Source: Pinus tabuliformis (taxonomy: Eukaryota > Streptophyta > Pinopsida > Pinales > Pinaceae). Taken from it: a DNA stretch of 64,000 nucleotides. The notes beneath the pieces are model-generated. The model did not search any database and had not been told where the DNA came from. It saw only the letters and a list, made by a program, of their open reading frames with translations. The translations under genes were made by a program, and so were the position numbers. Where the stretch lies: positions 88,084,069-88,148,068 of the forward strand of contig CM062820.1 of NCBI GenBank assembly GCA_031772625.1. The letters are read 5' to 3'. Positions 46,559 to 59,697 of this stretch are shown here, in pieces. The first letter of the stretch is position 1. Each line of letters begins with the position of its first letter.

Positions 46559-48254
46559 CTGTGGAAATTTGGAAATAGAGTTGACAAAAGTTAATTCCTT
46601 GTATGCAAATTGGAAAAATTGTCTGTCTCTCAAAATACAATACACAAAATTCTGACCATAAGGTACATGATAGAGAAATCAGTAGTATGATATGAAGCAT
46701 GGAGAAGCAAATCCATGTCTAATATGAGCTCAATATTAGGGTAACTTTGAAGACAAGGAGTAGGATTATAACTACGCAAAAAGCAGGAGTATGTAAAATG
46801 ATTCATTAAAAACAAAACTATAAGACTTAGCATACAAGTAGGTCTTGAGAAACGTGCATGGGCTTTTGGTGTTTGGGTGTTGCAAGCCCATGCTTCCTTT
46901 TAATCTATATTCAAAAGACTAGCATTTGTCAATAAAGGGGTACTTGCAAGAGTTGATGTCAAGATAGGAGGACTTCTAGTAATGGCCATACAACAAAACA
47001 AGTCAGAAAGCTTTTAATCTATATTTGAAAAATAGAAAGCAATTCTGCCAGATACCAAAGAATATATAAAACCATAAAGGAAGGCTTTGCAAATTTAGTT
47101 TTCCTATGATGGATTATAGAAACTTCAAATGTAAAAAGGAAATGTCCAAATAACTATTCTAATTTGACATTCATAATGCAAAATTCAGAGTATCTTACAA
47201 CGCACTTGGGCTCACCAAACCTCTTTGGTAGGGAAACAACAGTGTGTTTGACCTACAAAATCAGGAGCATATAAATTCTATTAATGTCTAAAATGGAGCC
47301 CCAAAAATTCCTTGTTCAGAAAGACATTTCAACTCGTGAGACTTGCGGAATGATAAAATGTGTGATCTCTGTCCAGTTTGATATCATGGAGTTCATGACC
47401 AAATTGCAGCCAAAGAAATCACGGGTTTCATTGTACATGTATGAGGGAGACTAAGACCTCTAGTCCAAGATGCAACATGCAGATTCATCCCTGTTGTTTG
47501 GATGAAGTTTGATTTTGTTCATTCTCCTATCTTGTTTTCTGTTTTCCTACAATGCTTTAATGGTTTTGACAGTCGTTCCACAAATTTCACTAACTTTGTG
47601 TGTAGGTGGTTCTATAGTTATAGCACTCTCACACTGCAAGCTTGATTCTGAAACAGTTGTTGTTTGACTCTACATTGCCCAAACTTGCACCATCCATCCA
47701 GAGAATAAATTATGAACTCAATTATAACACAAATCTAACTCTAATTCTTTGTCAAGGTTCATTCACTAGATTTCCTTGTTTGAGTTGGAATAGGAATTCA
47801 ATTAGATCCAATTTATAGCTCCATTTTCATCGTTGTCGGCTTTTCATTTTCCTCCATTATTTATTAACAATCCATGGAGAAGTAAACAACTTTGGAAATT
47901 ACTAATAGTTATGAGATGTTTGAAAAGCATCTCCTCTCCATAGATACAATTTAGCTTTGAAAGTTGTCAATCTGCTCCACTTTCTATTTGTTTTTAGTGG
48001 TCTAAATTGTGTTATTATCTCTTATTTTGCTCGTAGCTATAACACCTTTCTGAGACATCGTCATCATGTTATCTTTTACTTACGTGTGACTATCATTACT
48101 CCTAGAGAAGTGAATATCTAGTTCAGGAAGGCAACCTAGACACCATGATACATAATGAATGCTACCTGATTTTACAAAATGGATTTGGTATAGATTTAAT
48201 TTAGATTTTGTGTCAATAGGAACACAAAAGAGTAATCTATTCTAATATAAATAC
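46559..48254. other. Spacer or intron between two minus-strand exons
   Basis: No domain is recognisable. One short minus-strand segment near 47212-47265 is bounded by TTTTGTAG and GTAAGA and would encode VKHTVVSLPKRFGEPKCV. It could be a small exon, but I cannot identify it. Confidence 0.4.
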
Positions 48255-48432
48255 CTTCATGTGGCTGAGATATCATCATTTGAATCTCAAGTGATGAGTG
48301 GCCAACCCAAGTAACAACACCAACGACTTTCAGGCAGTATCTACATGGATTGGATTTTTTCAACGCCATCTTGTCAACTAATGATGTCACTAGTAACAAT
48401 GGCCTTGTTGCTTTTTCCTCATCAGCACAGGC
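48255..48432 (-). pseudogene. Isolated exon of a plant acyl-CoA thioesterase (hot-dog family)
   Basis: A 178-bp exon with acceptor CTCTCTCGCAG and donor GTATTT. It encodes KATRPLLLVTSLVDKMALKK followed by LKVVGVVTWVGHSSLEIQMM. That fits the plant ACOT9-like thioesterase segment (RPLLLVTASVDKIVLKKP...GAVTWVGRSSxEIQ). These enzymes release CoA from acyl-CoA. The exon is open, so by itself it could be functional. I found neither the preceding (NPW...) nor the following exon, hence the call as fragment or decayed gene. Confidence 0.72.
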
Positions 48433-50386
48433 CTGCGAGAGAGGAAACCATTAATAATATAATGTAAATTTTTCCACTTTCAACCAAAAGAAATTCTTGC
48501 ACAGAAAATGTTACATCTGCAACTTTCCCATTAACATTTTTTATCAATCTAAACAATAGTAAAAAAATATAGATTCACATTCCTACAATAGATGGAAAAT
48601 TTTAGGGTTCTTGCTAATTTTATTTTCTTCCCAAAAATTGATTTGCAAGTGTCCATTTTTTAACAAAAATGGTTCACCCATACTCTCTAGCATAAATTTC
48701 TATATCTTAAATAGTTGCCAAAATGTTATAGAAACTATATATAAAATCCTTAGAAACTTGAATATTTTGGCATAACATTTTATTGTTGTGATTTTAAGTA
48801 TCAGTAAGATTCACTAGCCTAAACAAACACTCTATTGAAGTGGAATTTCATTACACAATGTAGGTCCCATTTGTCAGTCTCTCTGATTTGAATGCTTTTC
48901 AGGTTTTGAGGCAAGATCTTCATGAAATTAAGTATCAGTTTATTTCCTAATTGTTTTTTGGCATTTGGAACCATTTCATTTTCTCAAATGAATTAGTTCT
49001 GAAAAGGGTAAATTAATAAATTATAAATATTTACAGCCAACAAAAAGAACTAATGAACTCAGGAAAGGTGAGCCTTGGTGGGCTCATGTGAGGCCAGGAA
49101 AATTGTAGTGGAATAAGGCATGTTGTAGACTAACAACCATCTAAGGTTGTGTTGCAGACTTCGCATTCCAAACATATTAACCATAAAATTTCCATCATAT
49201 TGGGAAACTTTTAAACATAAATTTTGCAAATAAAAACAAAGTGCCATCCAAGTACAAACCACACAATGTTAAAACAAGCATCTAGTTCTTGTGAGAAGGG
49301 TGATTCTTGGCAACCAAGTCCATGGGGCTTCATGAGAGGTATTCCCAAGAATCATAAGAGTTTTAATACCTTGGTGACTAATATTTGACACTCTGTGGGT
49401 TCATGTTAAAATATTTTATTTCCAATAGGTGAGGAAACATTGTTGCTTACATGGAGTGAGCACCATCATAACCATCCAAGAGTCACCACACAAAACTCCA
49501 AATGCTGCACGAAACAAAAAAATATCGTCTTTTTATTAGCTTGCTACCTTGAAGCAAAGAGGCAAAAGCAGGGAGAGTTGAGAGTCGATACAACCAAAGT
49601 TCTAGTAGCATGATGGCTCCATACCCAATTTCTCTGCCAACAATTGCTTCACATTTTTCTCCAATTACTTCACCATTTTCCCTTTGAGTCTTAACAAAAT
49701 ATAAGAGTGTTGGCTAAACATTGTTATCCTAGAAGGTATCAACAAATTCTTTATCAGGCCTTCCCTCTGTTTGGTCAATTTTGTAACAATTTAACAACTT
49801 CTTAATATATGGTGGAACAATTAGGTGTGGGAAGAAAAATATATTCCTCCATAGACGTGAGAAAGAGGGACCTTCCCTCTATTGTGATTTTTGTAAATAC
49901 GAATTGTGTGAAATTTTCCAGCATATGCAACCCCTGAAATAATAAAACCAATCCCAGTCTACTATGACCTTGTAGGTGCTACTAGAATTTTTTTATTGTC
50001 ATATGCTTTTAACATGAAGTCGAAACTATGTCTTGATTTAGGCAGTTTCCAGTCATTCAAGAAAACTTGACAAAAATGTGAAGCCATTCAAATTCTTCTA
50101 CTTGCAAAATAGTTTTATTTTACGCTATTCTAGAAACACCCCAATCATACATACTTGTTAGTTCATCTGTTTAATGAGAGTTTCCATCTAATGCTTCTAG
50201 TTTCAAACCTTAAATATAGTTAAATATTTATTAATCTAAACTTCAATCACATTGATAACCTGGAACCACTATCAAACATCGTGAAAAATTAATGGTAATG
50301 TTAAAAATTTAAATAAAAAGATGAAAATTTAAGCATTTAACCATACCATTAATCACATAGCATTATTATGGCCTCAAGGTTGAATA
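48433..50386. other. Spacer with a diverged MITE
   Basis: Apart from the MITE-like segment at 48591-48856, no feature is recognisable. The open frame at 49059-49262 has no support. Confidence 0.5.
48591..48856. mobile_element. Diverged second copy of the hAT-type MITE family
   Basis: The left end ATGGAAAATTTTAGGG matches the MITE at 22801. Both then share landmarks in the same order: GGCTAATTTT-like, GTTATAGAAACTATATATAAA versus the 22950 region, and AGTAAGATTCACTAGCC versus AGTGAGATTCGCCAATG. The right end is decayed. Flanking ACAAT occurs on both sides, a possible TSD remnant. Boundaries are approximate. Confidence 0.65.
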
Positions 50387-50606
50387 TTAGGTTGCCCTAT
50401 TCATAAATTATTGCTTTTTTTAATTTTGTTCCGAGCGTCCATGGTTGCAATGTATAGAAATGGCAAGCCTTGTACAAAACAAGCCCTTTTGGTGAATTAG
50501 GTTGCCTCATTCATAAATTATTGTTTAAAAAAAAAATTGCATTCAGTGGGTCATTGGTTTCATTGTACATAGTCAGCCTACATACAAAACCTGTCAATTC
50601 AGTGAA
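50387..50606. repeat. Tandem duplication, two units of about 110 bp
   Basis: TTAGGTTGCC..ATTCATAAATTATTG begins at about 50388 and again at about 50498. The units continue with GTTGCAATGTATAG / GTTTCATTGTACATAG and ACAAAAC. They are considerably diverged. Confidence 0.65.
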
Positions 50607-52310
50607 AAAGGGTTGATCCAGTACTGAACCAACCTTTTTCGATTTTGCGCCACCAGTGAGACCAACCAATTCCACCAATTCTGGTCTAGTTCTGATAACT
50701 CAGAGAGACACGAGATGGGATGTTTCCCAAGAAATGGTGATAATTTCTATTTTGTGGTGACACATGGGCACTTCCCCAAAAAAGTTGGGGTGCCTCCCCC
50801 GAATTAACTTTCCCCAATGACATTTGTAAGAGGTAAAAGAACACAAAATAGTGTGATTGTTACAACTTACATGCACTTCTTACAAGATATTTGTCCCCGT
50901 GTCCCAGAAACATGGTCACAATCTTACAAGTTCTTTGATACACTAACTTCTAGACTGACAATAGATGAACTAAAGAAATTTTCATGTTCAAGCAAGTAAG
51001 ACATGATAAATACCACATCTAAATAAACACTTGAACTACTAAAAATATTGACTTCAACACCCAAGAAGACTTTTAGATTCTAAAATCAGAACAACAATGC
51101 TCACCATTAAATAACACCCCTCCTCAAACTTCTCTACAAAACCAACCACCCATCTATCTGGATTTTTGACCCACTCACTGTGATGTATTCGAGTTCTTGC
51201 AACAACGATATGTAACTGCAAATGTACATATTTTTCATTAATAAGACTAAAAACTTTCAAAAATCCAACAAAAGTAGAGAATAATTCTGACAGTGGTCTT
51301 CCTGCTAAAATAACGAATCTAATCAAATAACCATGTAAATGAATTGAATTAATTTGCATAAACTCAAAAAAGACTTCAAGTGAAAAAGGACCAATAAAAC
51401 AACATAACTTTTTCCCTACACAATCTTGATGCTCCTTCACCTTCTGATGCAATTTAGTTATGCTCATGTTGGCCCTCAATTTCTTTTCCTGTAAAAAAAC
51501 ACAAGAATATTGATTACAATATTATCATAACTATAAAGCTGATATGGCCATTGTAAGGAAACACATGCCATCTTATAGGATGACAAACATAAACCCATAC
51601 TTTCTTTCACAAAGGCACAAGTACTTTTAAGCAGAAAATGTCCCACATGCTCAACATTAGAAACAGTTCAGTCTTCATTTCTTGGAAAATTCCTTTAGAG
51701 ACCAATTAATTGTTACTAATATAGAAAAATCAACCATGATGCAATCTGTCATAATCTGCAAAATCCATGCCATGTTGCCATAAACACCACAAAAATCATT
51801 TATAAGTAGCAGAAGGCACCATCTATATTTAGGAAATGGCTACATAAGAAGTGTTGTGAAATTATTTGGAGATTCATGGTAAAGCTAATGATTGGAAGCC
51901 CATAACACATATGTCCTTGTTACAAAGAATACAAAAAATGATCAAATAAATAGTTTACTGTAGTCATAGACAGAGATAATGAAGATAACCTGAGGAAGAA
52001 CAAAAATGAAGAGGAGGGCATGGTAATATATTATAGTATAACACTATCAAGCATAAAAAAACTACAACACATATCAATGTGGGACATAAATGAAGAAAGT
52101 TGAAGAGCAAATTGAAATTTGGTCCAGAAAGGAAATTTAGCTTACGTTCTTAATTGTCTTTCCCGTTAAGGAGTGCATATTAGACCACTTTCTATTGGAT
52201 AATCATGATAAATGATACCTAAGAGATATGCTTTAGCATGTTGGGAAAAGATTGATAATATTAAACTTATCACGAAGTCTTTGGATACTTTGAATTCAAA
52301 AGTTCATAAC
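50607..52310. other. Spacer with exon-like minus-strand stretches
   Basis: On the minus strand an open frame at 51054-51479 contains two pieces that look like exons. EKKLRANMSITKLHQKVKEH lies after TTTTTTTACAG near 51495. SEWVKNPDRWVVGFVEKFEE lies between TTTGCAG (about 51217) and GTGAGC (about 51104). Both look coiled-coil or helical. I cannot name the family. Confidence 0.35.
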
Positions 52311-52612
52311 ACTTTATAAGGTCTTCGAACTTCACAGATGATATTTTTGATCAGTTGTTAATTAGTAAATTTTATAACTTCACAACCTCAGTACTAAGTA
52401 GGTAATTAAATCTTTACATCTATTTAAATTTCTCTATGCTTTTTAACTTTGAACTTTTTGAATTTGAAAAGTTCAAAGTTGCAAAACACAGACAAATTGC
52501 GATAGATGTAAAGATTTACGTACCTACTTATTACTGAGGTTGTGAAGCTATAAAATTTACCAATGAACAACTGATCAGAAATATTATCTCTGAAGTTTTG
52601 TGACGTTATAAA
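52311..52612. mobile_element. Fold-back (long inverted repeat) MITE-like element
   Basis: The two halves are near-perfect reverse complements of about 150 bases each, meeting at 52455-52470 with almost no loop. For example GATCAGTTGTTAATTAGTAA (left) matches the complement of TTACCAATGAACAACTGATC (right), and ACCTCAGTACTAAGTAGG matches CCTACTTATTACTGAGGT. There is no coding capacity. The outer ends decay around ACTTTATAAGG / CGTTATAAAAT, and I could not define a TSD. Confidence 0.85.
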
Positions 52613-55600
52613 ATCCAACTAATTTTAAGTTGCAGGAATACAATGACCTTCACATAGATGACTCCAAGGTCCTTCCTTGTGTAACCTCGAGCCAATTTGC
52701 GCATTACATATTCATTATAGTCTTTAAGCATGCACATTATTATGTCTGATGTTGAGATACCATTAGTACATTTTGTTCCCTTAAATTTTCCAATTGATTT
52801 GATCTGAAGAACATATGTTTTAAAAATTCTTTTAGGCCAATACTGATTGATGAAATCACCAATTTAGAAAAGTATAATATGAGTTACCTCAGAAATTGCA
52901 ACTATTACTTACATATTCATACACATCATTGCTTGCTCCACTCGCATTGACATATTTGCAAAAAAATAGCATTAGAACATTCAGATAAAGAAAATGACCT
53001 GTTATCCAAAGGTACAAGAATTCTGCAGGGTATGATCATTCCTGACACCACTTGAAATAAATATTACTTGCATATCAAACCAAGTTATCATGCAAAAGTA
53101 TTACAAAATATTCAACTCTTACATGAACATGGAAATTACAAAAACCCTTGTGCCTAATTAACACCAAGCATTCTTTAAGTAAACCAAACTAAGTACCTAA
53201 TTAATACAAAACGTTTTTGATTTATAGATGAAAAACTAGAATTATAGGTTAAGAATGGCTTATAGATTTATAGATTTATATATGAATGGCTTAATTGCTT
53301 TGTGGATATTTCCCTCTCAGATGGTTATACCATGTAAAACTTCCAGTGATGACCAAAGACCTATTCCTTTGTGGTGCTAGTCCCTGTGATTGCTCAAATA
53401 TTGATTTCATCATGGCATCAAATTGCTTGTGAGGTTAACTCCTTTCTGTTCGAAGATTGAGGTAGCTTACAATACCTACAATGTTCTTTCTTCTCCTTAT
53501 GAATTGTTGTTCTCTATTTTTATGATAAGAATTGTTAGCTGTTGAGTATTCAATGAGATTTAGAACCATTATTTCCATTCTAGAATCAAACCTCTTGAGC
53601 TCCTACTAATTGCTCTTAAAGATCCAATCCTACTCCCCATTTTCGGCAAAATCAGTGCATCGGGGAATTTTGATTGTTCCATTGCATACAAAGTAGTCCT
53701 TTAAGTTAGATATGTCTTTCACTTCATAAAAAAGTATTTTTTTTCCTAAAATCTAAAGAATTCCCTCATGGCCATCCATTTAAAATGTGGTACTGGTAAC
53801 AAAATTTTGATTTTATAAAGATGTGTTTTGGTATTATTCTTGTAATTTCATAGTTAGTTTGGCTTTCTCAACGCCTTATTTTGGTGTTCCCTAATATTGT
53901 TTGGCAATGCACTGTTGTTTTATGTCTCTCAGACCTCTGTTGTTCACAAACCCTAAGGTCCTCACTAGCTTCCTGACATTCCTTGACTTTATTTCCTCAC
54001 CTTTTTCTAGCAATCTTTTTTTCTTGGTTCTAGGCTCCTCCCAAAACATGGTTCTCTTTGTAGTATTCTTGCAACATTTCTCCTTGTGGATATTGTTTTC
54101 TATCAAAATACCCCACCCCACCGCTCCCCCACCCCCAACCTCCTTTTCAGCCATCCATGCCAATGGAAGCATCCTCCTTGGTACCAATGCCCTCCCAGTA
54201 GAGAACAATTCCCTTAGCAATCACCACACAATTTAACTAGTTCTGTAAACCATTACTTCAATCACACTGCCCATAGTTGGTAATTCTTAGAGATCACACC
54301 CCTTCAAGCATTAATCTTACCTACAAACTAAAGATCATTCCTTGTTTTACAAACCAAACACTCTAACCATACACCCCTACTACATGGAGACAACCTATGG
54401 CTAAAGCTAACAGGCACATCTAGCACCTTGCCAATTGGAAACACTATATTGCCAGGCTTATAGGCATGTCAAACACCTTGCAAATTGGGACCAGCTATAT
54501 TATGCCCTGCAAAAAACTACAAGACGACAAGAGCATGTTGACTACCATGCAAAGTAACATATCAACATCCTAATAACATTACCTCCCACATGGTACAAAC
54601 ATTTCCTTCTATGGCAACAATTACAAGACAACTGCCATGTCACCTACCACATGCCATCACTAGAGCGGTGCCACTTTTGCAAGCATGTGATTTGACAAAG
54701 ACACATCACTTTACTATGAGTCCTTGCCATGTGCTACTATGTCATCTATGATCTACCACATCAACATTTTGAAGAACCCCTTTAATTGAACTTTCAATTT
54801 TTGACGGTGATTTCAAACATGCAAAGTCCACTTCAAGTGCAATTTTTTGCAGACAATGCTTTTTCATTCTCTATGCAATGGCACAGTTAGTTTCTGGAAA
54901 TTTCATTGTGTGGTGCTTTATACTACTCAGTTTTCTAAGGAAAACCCTCCTAATCCTCATTTTTGGACCTTTTGAAATGCAAGTCTTTAGCCATACAAGC
55001 ACTTTTGTAGTATCATTTATTGAAAGTGCACACTTTTCATGCACTTTACATTGGTGCAATCAGGTTTTGTATTTATATCAATTTTATTTCTTTTCTTCGT
55101 GATGGATAATATGAATGTAGCTCACCTAATCCGTGTTGATTATTACTTGTCGAATATCTATTTAGAAGTTTGGGAATTTTTAGGATTAGTTTGGCTATAG
55201 AAATTGCACCTTTGGATGCCTCAAATAAAGGCAAGTGAGATAAGAGAGCCGATGAAGCTCTTGGACTTTGGCATGTATCTTTGTGAGGAGCTGTTTCTTC
55301 TTTGAAACATTGATACTCCCTTTAACACAACATGGATTTTATCACCACTTGTCCTTGATGATTGACTGTCATGCATTCTCTTAACATGATGACTTTTGAT
55401 GGCAATGTTTCCTTGTTCAAATCATTCTAAATCTTACAACCCAATCTAAACTAATGAGTGGAGTTCCAAGTGATGTGCCCATGAAAACTCAAGAAAGTTA
55501 TTACTCAATACTAAAATCACGAGTGTTTATGATGCCTACCTAAAAGGTGTAACACTATATCCCTAAAGTCATGTCCTAGAAATGCTAATGGAATCAGAAA

Positions 55601-55868
55601 AAGGGAAGTAGTTGGAATGGTTAAAGTTGAAGATCAATATCAGAAGGATTTCTATATGCATTTATAATTTCAATATTTTTACAAATCTCGTAGCCATTTT
55701 TTTGAAATCCTTACAAAAATTTGTTGTAATATATTACAAGTATTTAAATTTTCAAACAAAGCAACTATAATATATGTAACTTTATTATGATGTGGGGTGG
55801 CTTTTGTGTAAAAGATGTAATGCAATTGCCAAAAGTAATGAACAATACAACCCTATGGAAAATTAACA
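52613..55868. other. Spacer without recognisable gene
   Basis: AT-rich DNA. An open frame of 111 codons at 53901-54236 (+) and the opposite frame of 109 codons have no recognisable motif. The final few hundred bases may be a decayed LTR ending AAACA-like at 55868, because a primer-site-like sequence follows. Confidence 0.45.
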
Positions 55869-55880
55869 TGATATCAAAGC
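55869..55880 (+). promoter_or_regulatory. Degenerate iMet primer-site-like sequence
   Basis: TGATATCAAAGC directly after ATTAACA resembles a mutated TGGTATCAGAGC after a CA-ended LTR (10 of 12 bases). It suggests an old retroelement start. No LTR pair is recognisable. Confidence 0.4.
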
Positions 55881-57185
55881 TGAGCTGAGGAGGAGTCAAT
55901 GAGATCACCCCTTGAAGAAAACAATGATGAAGTTACTTTGTCTTCTCTTTGAGAGAAACTAGAGCAAAAAAGAAATCTGAGACAGGCACAAAAGGCTCAG
56001 GAAGAACAAGCTGACTTGATAAGTGCTGGATAGAACTAGATCTATATGAGTTAGAAGCAACATATGAACTATGGTTTATTGATAACAATTACAACTCATT
56101 TACATTAGCTGGAGATGGGGAGGATTATGTTGGTGAGTCCACATGGGATCCATATTCTGCAAAGGATCAAGATCCTAGTCTAAAATATCATGAAAAGAAA
56201 ACATATAAAGGTCTAGAGTTGAAATATTCCTCAGAAGAAGATATGCTGAGAAATAATATTATGGAACTAATTCAAGGAATAAGTGATGAATTTGGTCTCT
56301 TTGCTATCAACACCTTGGCTACATGATAAATGAGTTCATGATCAGACAAGGTGAAGTTTTAGAAGCTGTTGCACAAACATATCTTAGGATTGCACTTTTA
56401 GCTACTGTCATGGACACTGAATATCGGTCTATAACTTATGGAGCAAGAGAACATGTAGAAGCAACTTAAGAGACAAAATAAAATGGAGGAAGAGTTTGAG
56501 GAACACGAAAAAGTAAAGGAGCTTGAGAACCTGATATTTTCTCTTAAAGGAAGAAAAAAGGAGTTTGCAGGGCTCTCTTCCAAGACTGGGAAAATGAGAA
56601 ATTCACTCTTATAGGTAGAGGCTCAAATCAAAGAGTTTCAGTAGGAGCTTGAAAGTGCTCAAAAGGGATAGCATCTGAAAGAGTCATCCATCAAGATACT
56701 TGCATCAACTGTTGTGGAGAGAGAGGATAAAAAGGAGAAGTTGGTCAAACTGCATCAAGAACTTAATGAAACGAAACTTAAAGATTTGGTATCTGTTAGG
56801 CGAGCAATTTTTTTTCCAAGTGAGGAAACCAAACCAGTTGAAAGAAAAAATAAATATCGCATATGAAGAAGCCATGGGATCCTTGCTAGCTTAGAGCAAG
56901 AAAGTTCAACCTTGAAATCCTTATTAGAAGAAGAAAATTCAAGTGTGAAGCACCTGAGTAGTGAGCTGAAAGGTCATCTAAAAGCTCAGAAGTTTTACAA
57001 AGCAAGGTTGTCAATTTGTCAAGTGAGTTGACTATAGCTATATGAGTACAAGAACAACCTAGGTCAAAAATTTCAAATTACCAGGTTGGAAAATTATAGA
57101 GATGTAATGTGTGATTCTCTGAAGGAAAAGGTACAGGAATAAGAACAAAAGTCAACCATTGTGGAAGTAACTTGAAAGAAAGTGA
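55881..57185 (+). pseudogene. Degenerate coiled-coil coding region, possibly retroelement-derived
   Basis: In shifting + frames the sequence gives long charged heptad-like runs, such as EEHEKVKELENLIFSLKGRK around 56490 and LEQESSTLKSLLEEENSSVK around 56895, broken by many stops. It lies downstream of a primer-site-like sequence, so it may be a decayed element protein. A decayed host coiled-coil gene is equally possible. No enzyme domain is seen. Confidence 0.4.
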
Positions 57186-58987
57186 AATCCATTTGATGCT
57201 ACTTCGGAGAATATGAAAAGTGAATTGATTGATGCCAATTACTAATAATAATTAAAGACTGATGGGAGACTAGAAATATTTGTGATACAAAGGAATTAAA
57301 AATTAAAATAAAACCTGCATGGGCGAGAATCGAATATACTCAAAAGCCCTATATTTTCAAAAAATGAAACAATTGTGCTAGAAGGCCCCATTATCCATCT
57401 CACACTGTTTGATACAAGAAATAGGACTAGCAGCCTTCTCTTGTTCATAAACACATGTTAATACTAGAACTAAAAGATTCGGGAGAAAGAAACAACTATC
57501 CTACACAAAGCGATAGGACATCAAATCACGTGTGCCATCTCATATCTTTTCTTCGATAACGTATCTTCATGCTTCTTCGTTAATAAGTCCTAGCCTAAAA
57601 TCTTCTTGATGGCCTCAACCTATAATATAAAACCACATAATCACTTAGTTACATTAATTTTTTTATATAAATTATCTATGAGAAATATGCCCACTAGAAA
57701 CTTCCACGATTGTAACCCCACCCGCCCACACATAGCCATGCATACCTGAATCTCATTAGCAGCCTTCTCTACTTACACTTAGTTACATTAAATTTTTTAT
57801 ATAAACTTTCTATGAGAAATACGCCCACTAGAAACTCCCATGATTGTAATCCCACCTAGGGATGCACACTTGAATCTCACTTGCAACCTTCTCTATGTGC
57901 ATCTTGCATCTCTGAGTTGCCTTTGCTTTCTTCAATTGTTGTTCCACCTCTGATAACTTTTCTTTCCATTCTGTCAGGTAAGCAAGTACATGTTAAGAGA
58001 AAAGCAAGAGATGCCTTTACAAATGCTTTTGAACGCACGTGGTTGCACATCCTCATTATTAATAATGAGATAAAAATCAAACAAAATTGCATGAGAATTT
58101 CATCTCCTGAAACCTTCAATTATAAAATTTACATTATAATTCTCCTTATGAGAGAAAAAAATCACTCTTTAGCATTAATCAGAATAATTAACAAAATGCA
58201 GCATATATGTGTAAACTTGCATATACTAATTTCATCTAGAAACTTTTAACATATATCAGAATAGATCACAAAATAGTGGACATAAAAGTGACAACATACA
58301 GATACAAACTCCATGCAGCATCAGAAATACATCAAATAGCATATATTAGACATTTACAAATTTGTTGGTTAAACTAATTCAGTGCTACAAATTACAAATG
58401 TGAGATTGTGGAGTTAAGACCCTCTAAGCCGTATTTGCCAATATTGTGGACCTCCCTTGATGTTCCTACCCAATTCGGTTACCAAAACTGTAACCAACTA
58501 GTGTACATTGGGTACCATTCTTGAAGAGGGAAAGTGCCCAGTGGGTTTCCTCATGATGTGCATTTCTTTGGCAAAAGAACTGATTATTAATGTACTAGTG
58601 TAGTGTAGTGTCAGTGGCAAGAGGAGAATGGAGAGGGAACTTTGTGCATTTATCTTCCAAGAAAATTTCCTACTCTCACAGGTAAGAATGAACTCTGCAG
58701 ATGCCTCTCGAGAAACAATGCGAAAGTGCCAACAAATAATGACAAAGGAATAATAATAAGTAACTAGAACTAGAAAATTAGAAGAATTCAAGATTAAGTA
58801 TAGTACTCTAGAGAAAACAATCTAGCTCTAGAACTTTGGGCTGAATTCAAGATTAAGTATAGTACTCTAGAAAAAGCAGTCTAGCTCTAAAACTTTGCTC
58901 CTTTTCTTGCCCAATGTACATAGTTATTCGGTGAATGTTGCTAACCTAAGTTGTAACTATGCACAAGATAAACCTAGTTTTGCAGGG
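57186..58987. other. Spacer with a tandem duplication and an exon-like end
   Basis: Besides the duplication at 57644-57911, the minus strand from about 57978 has an exon-like stretch, TEWKEKLSEVEQQLKKAKAT, which is coiled-coil in character. It could belong to an unidentified gene. Two copies of GAATTCAAGATTAAGTATAG lie at about 58784 and 58841. Confidence 0.4.
57644..57911. repeat. 134-bp tandem duplication
   Basis: CTTAGTTACATTAA..TTTTTTATATAAA at 57644 recurs at 57778, followed in both by ATGAGAAATA.GCCCACTAGAAACT and CTGAATCTCA/CTTGAATCTCA..GCA.CCTTCTCTA. Only a few bases differ. Confidence 0.85.
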
Positions 58988-59015
58988 TATATATATCTAT
59001 ATATCTATATATATA

Positions 59016-59071
<56 letters not shown>

Positions 59072-59090
59072 TATATATATTAACCCAGAT
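58988..59090. repeat. (TA)n microsatellite with interspersed CTATAT
   Basis: About 100 bases of TA repeats with a few TATC interruptions at both ends. Confidence 0.97.
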
Positions 59091-59130
59091 AATTACCAAG
59101 GGCAGTCTTAAGTAAACACCAACATGCAAG

Positions 59131-59142
59131 CCTATCTATCTA

Positions 59143-59198
<56 letters not shown>
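59131..59198. repeat. (CTAT)n-(TA)n microsatellite
   Basis: CTATCTATCTAT leads into about 50 bases of TA repeats. It lies 40 bases from the previous TA tract. Confidence 0.97.
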
Positions 59199-59199
<1 letters not shown>

Positions 59200-59388
59200 A
59201 TCCAAGATCAAATTTAGATCATCTTGAGGGATTCGATCCTTTTAACCTTACCAAAACTGTGCAATTGTCTACAGATACACTAATTCAAACACGATCAATT
59301 GATATAAATATAAATTCACTCTAAAACTTATTTGTATTTTTTTACTTTAAGTAAATTTTTATTTTTATTTTTAATACAAGTATCATTT

Positions 59389-59697
59389 TGTTAATGTTTA
59401 ATATAATGTTATCTAACATAACATGAGATCTCTCCCATTTCAAGCTGTAGTGCACCTCTCGGTGCAATAAAGTGACTTAGGCCAATTAAGTCACATGTTA
59501 TAAATAATATTAAGTCATAGTTCAAATAAATTTATCCCTTAATATAATAAGGTGGTTGTACTAGGGATACGAGACGACGTCTCCCTTTATGTATTGACAT
59601 TCATAATAGTGAATAACAATAAAGTATGATCTTTCTCATTTTCTCTCTAATAGTATTTTTCTTGTTATTTTGTGTGTGGTGTGTGCATCCTCTAACA
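59389..59697 (+). repeat. Probable Copia-type LTR remnant
   Basis: The segment ends in TGTGTGCATCCTCTAACA directly followed by TGGAATCAAAGGCC, a degenerate iMet primer site. AATAAAG precedes the end by about 70 bases, as a poly(A) signal would. The left edge (about 59389, TGTTAATG) is a guess. No partner LTR is recognised. Confidence 0.5.

Noticed and set aside
53891-54236. Overlapping + and - open frames of about 110 codons
   Set aside because: No recognisable motif, no start or splice context, and hydrophobic low-complexity content expected from T-rich DNA.
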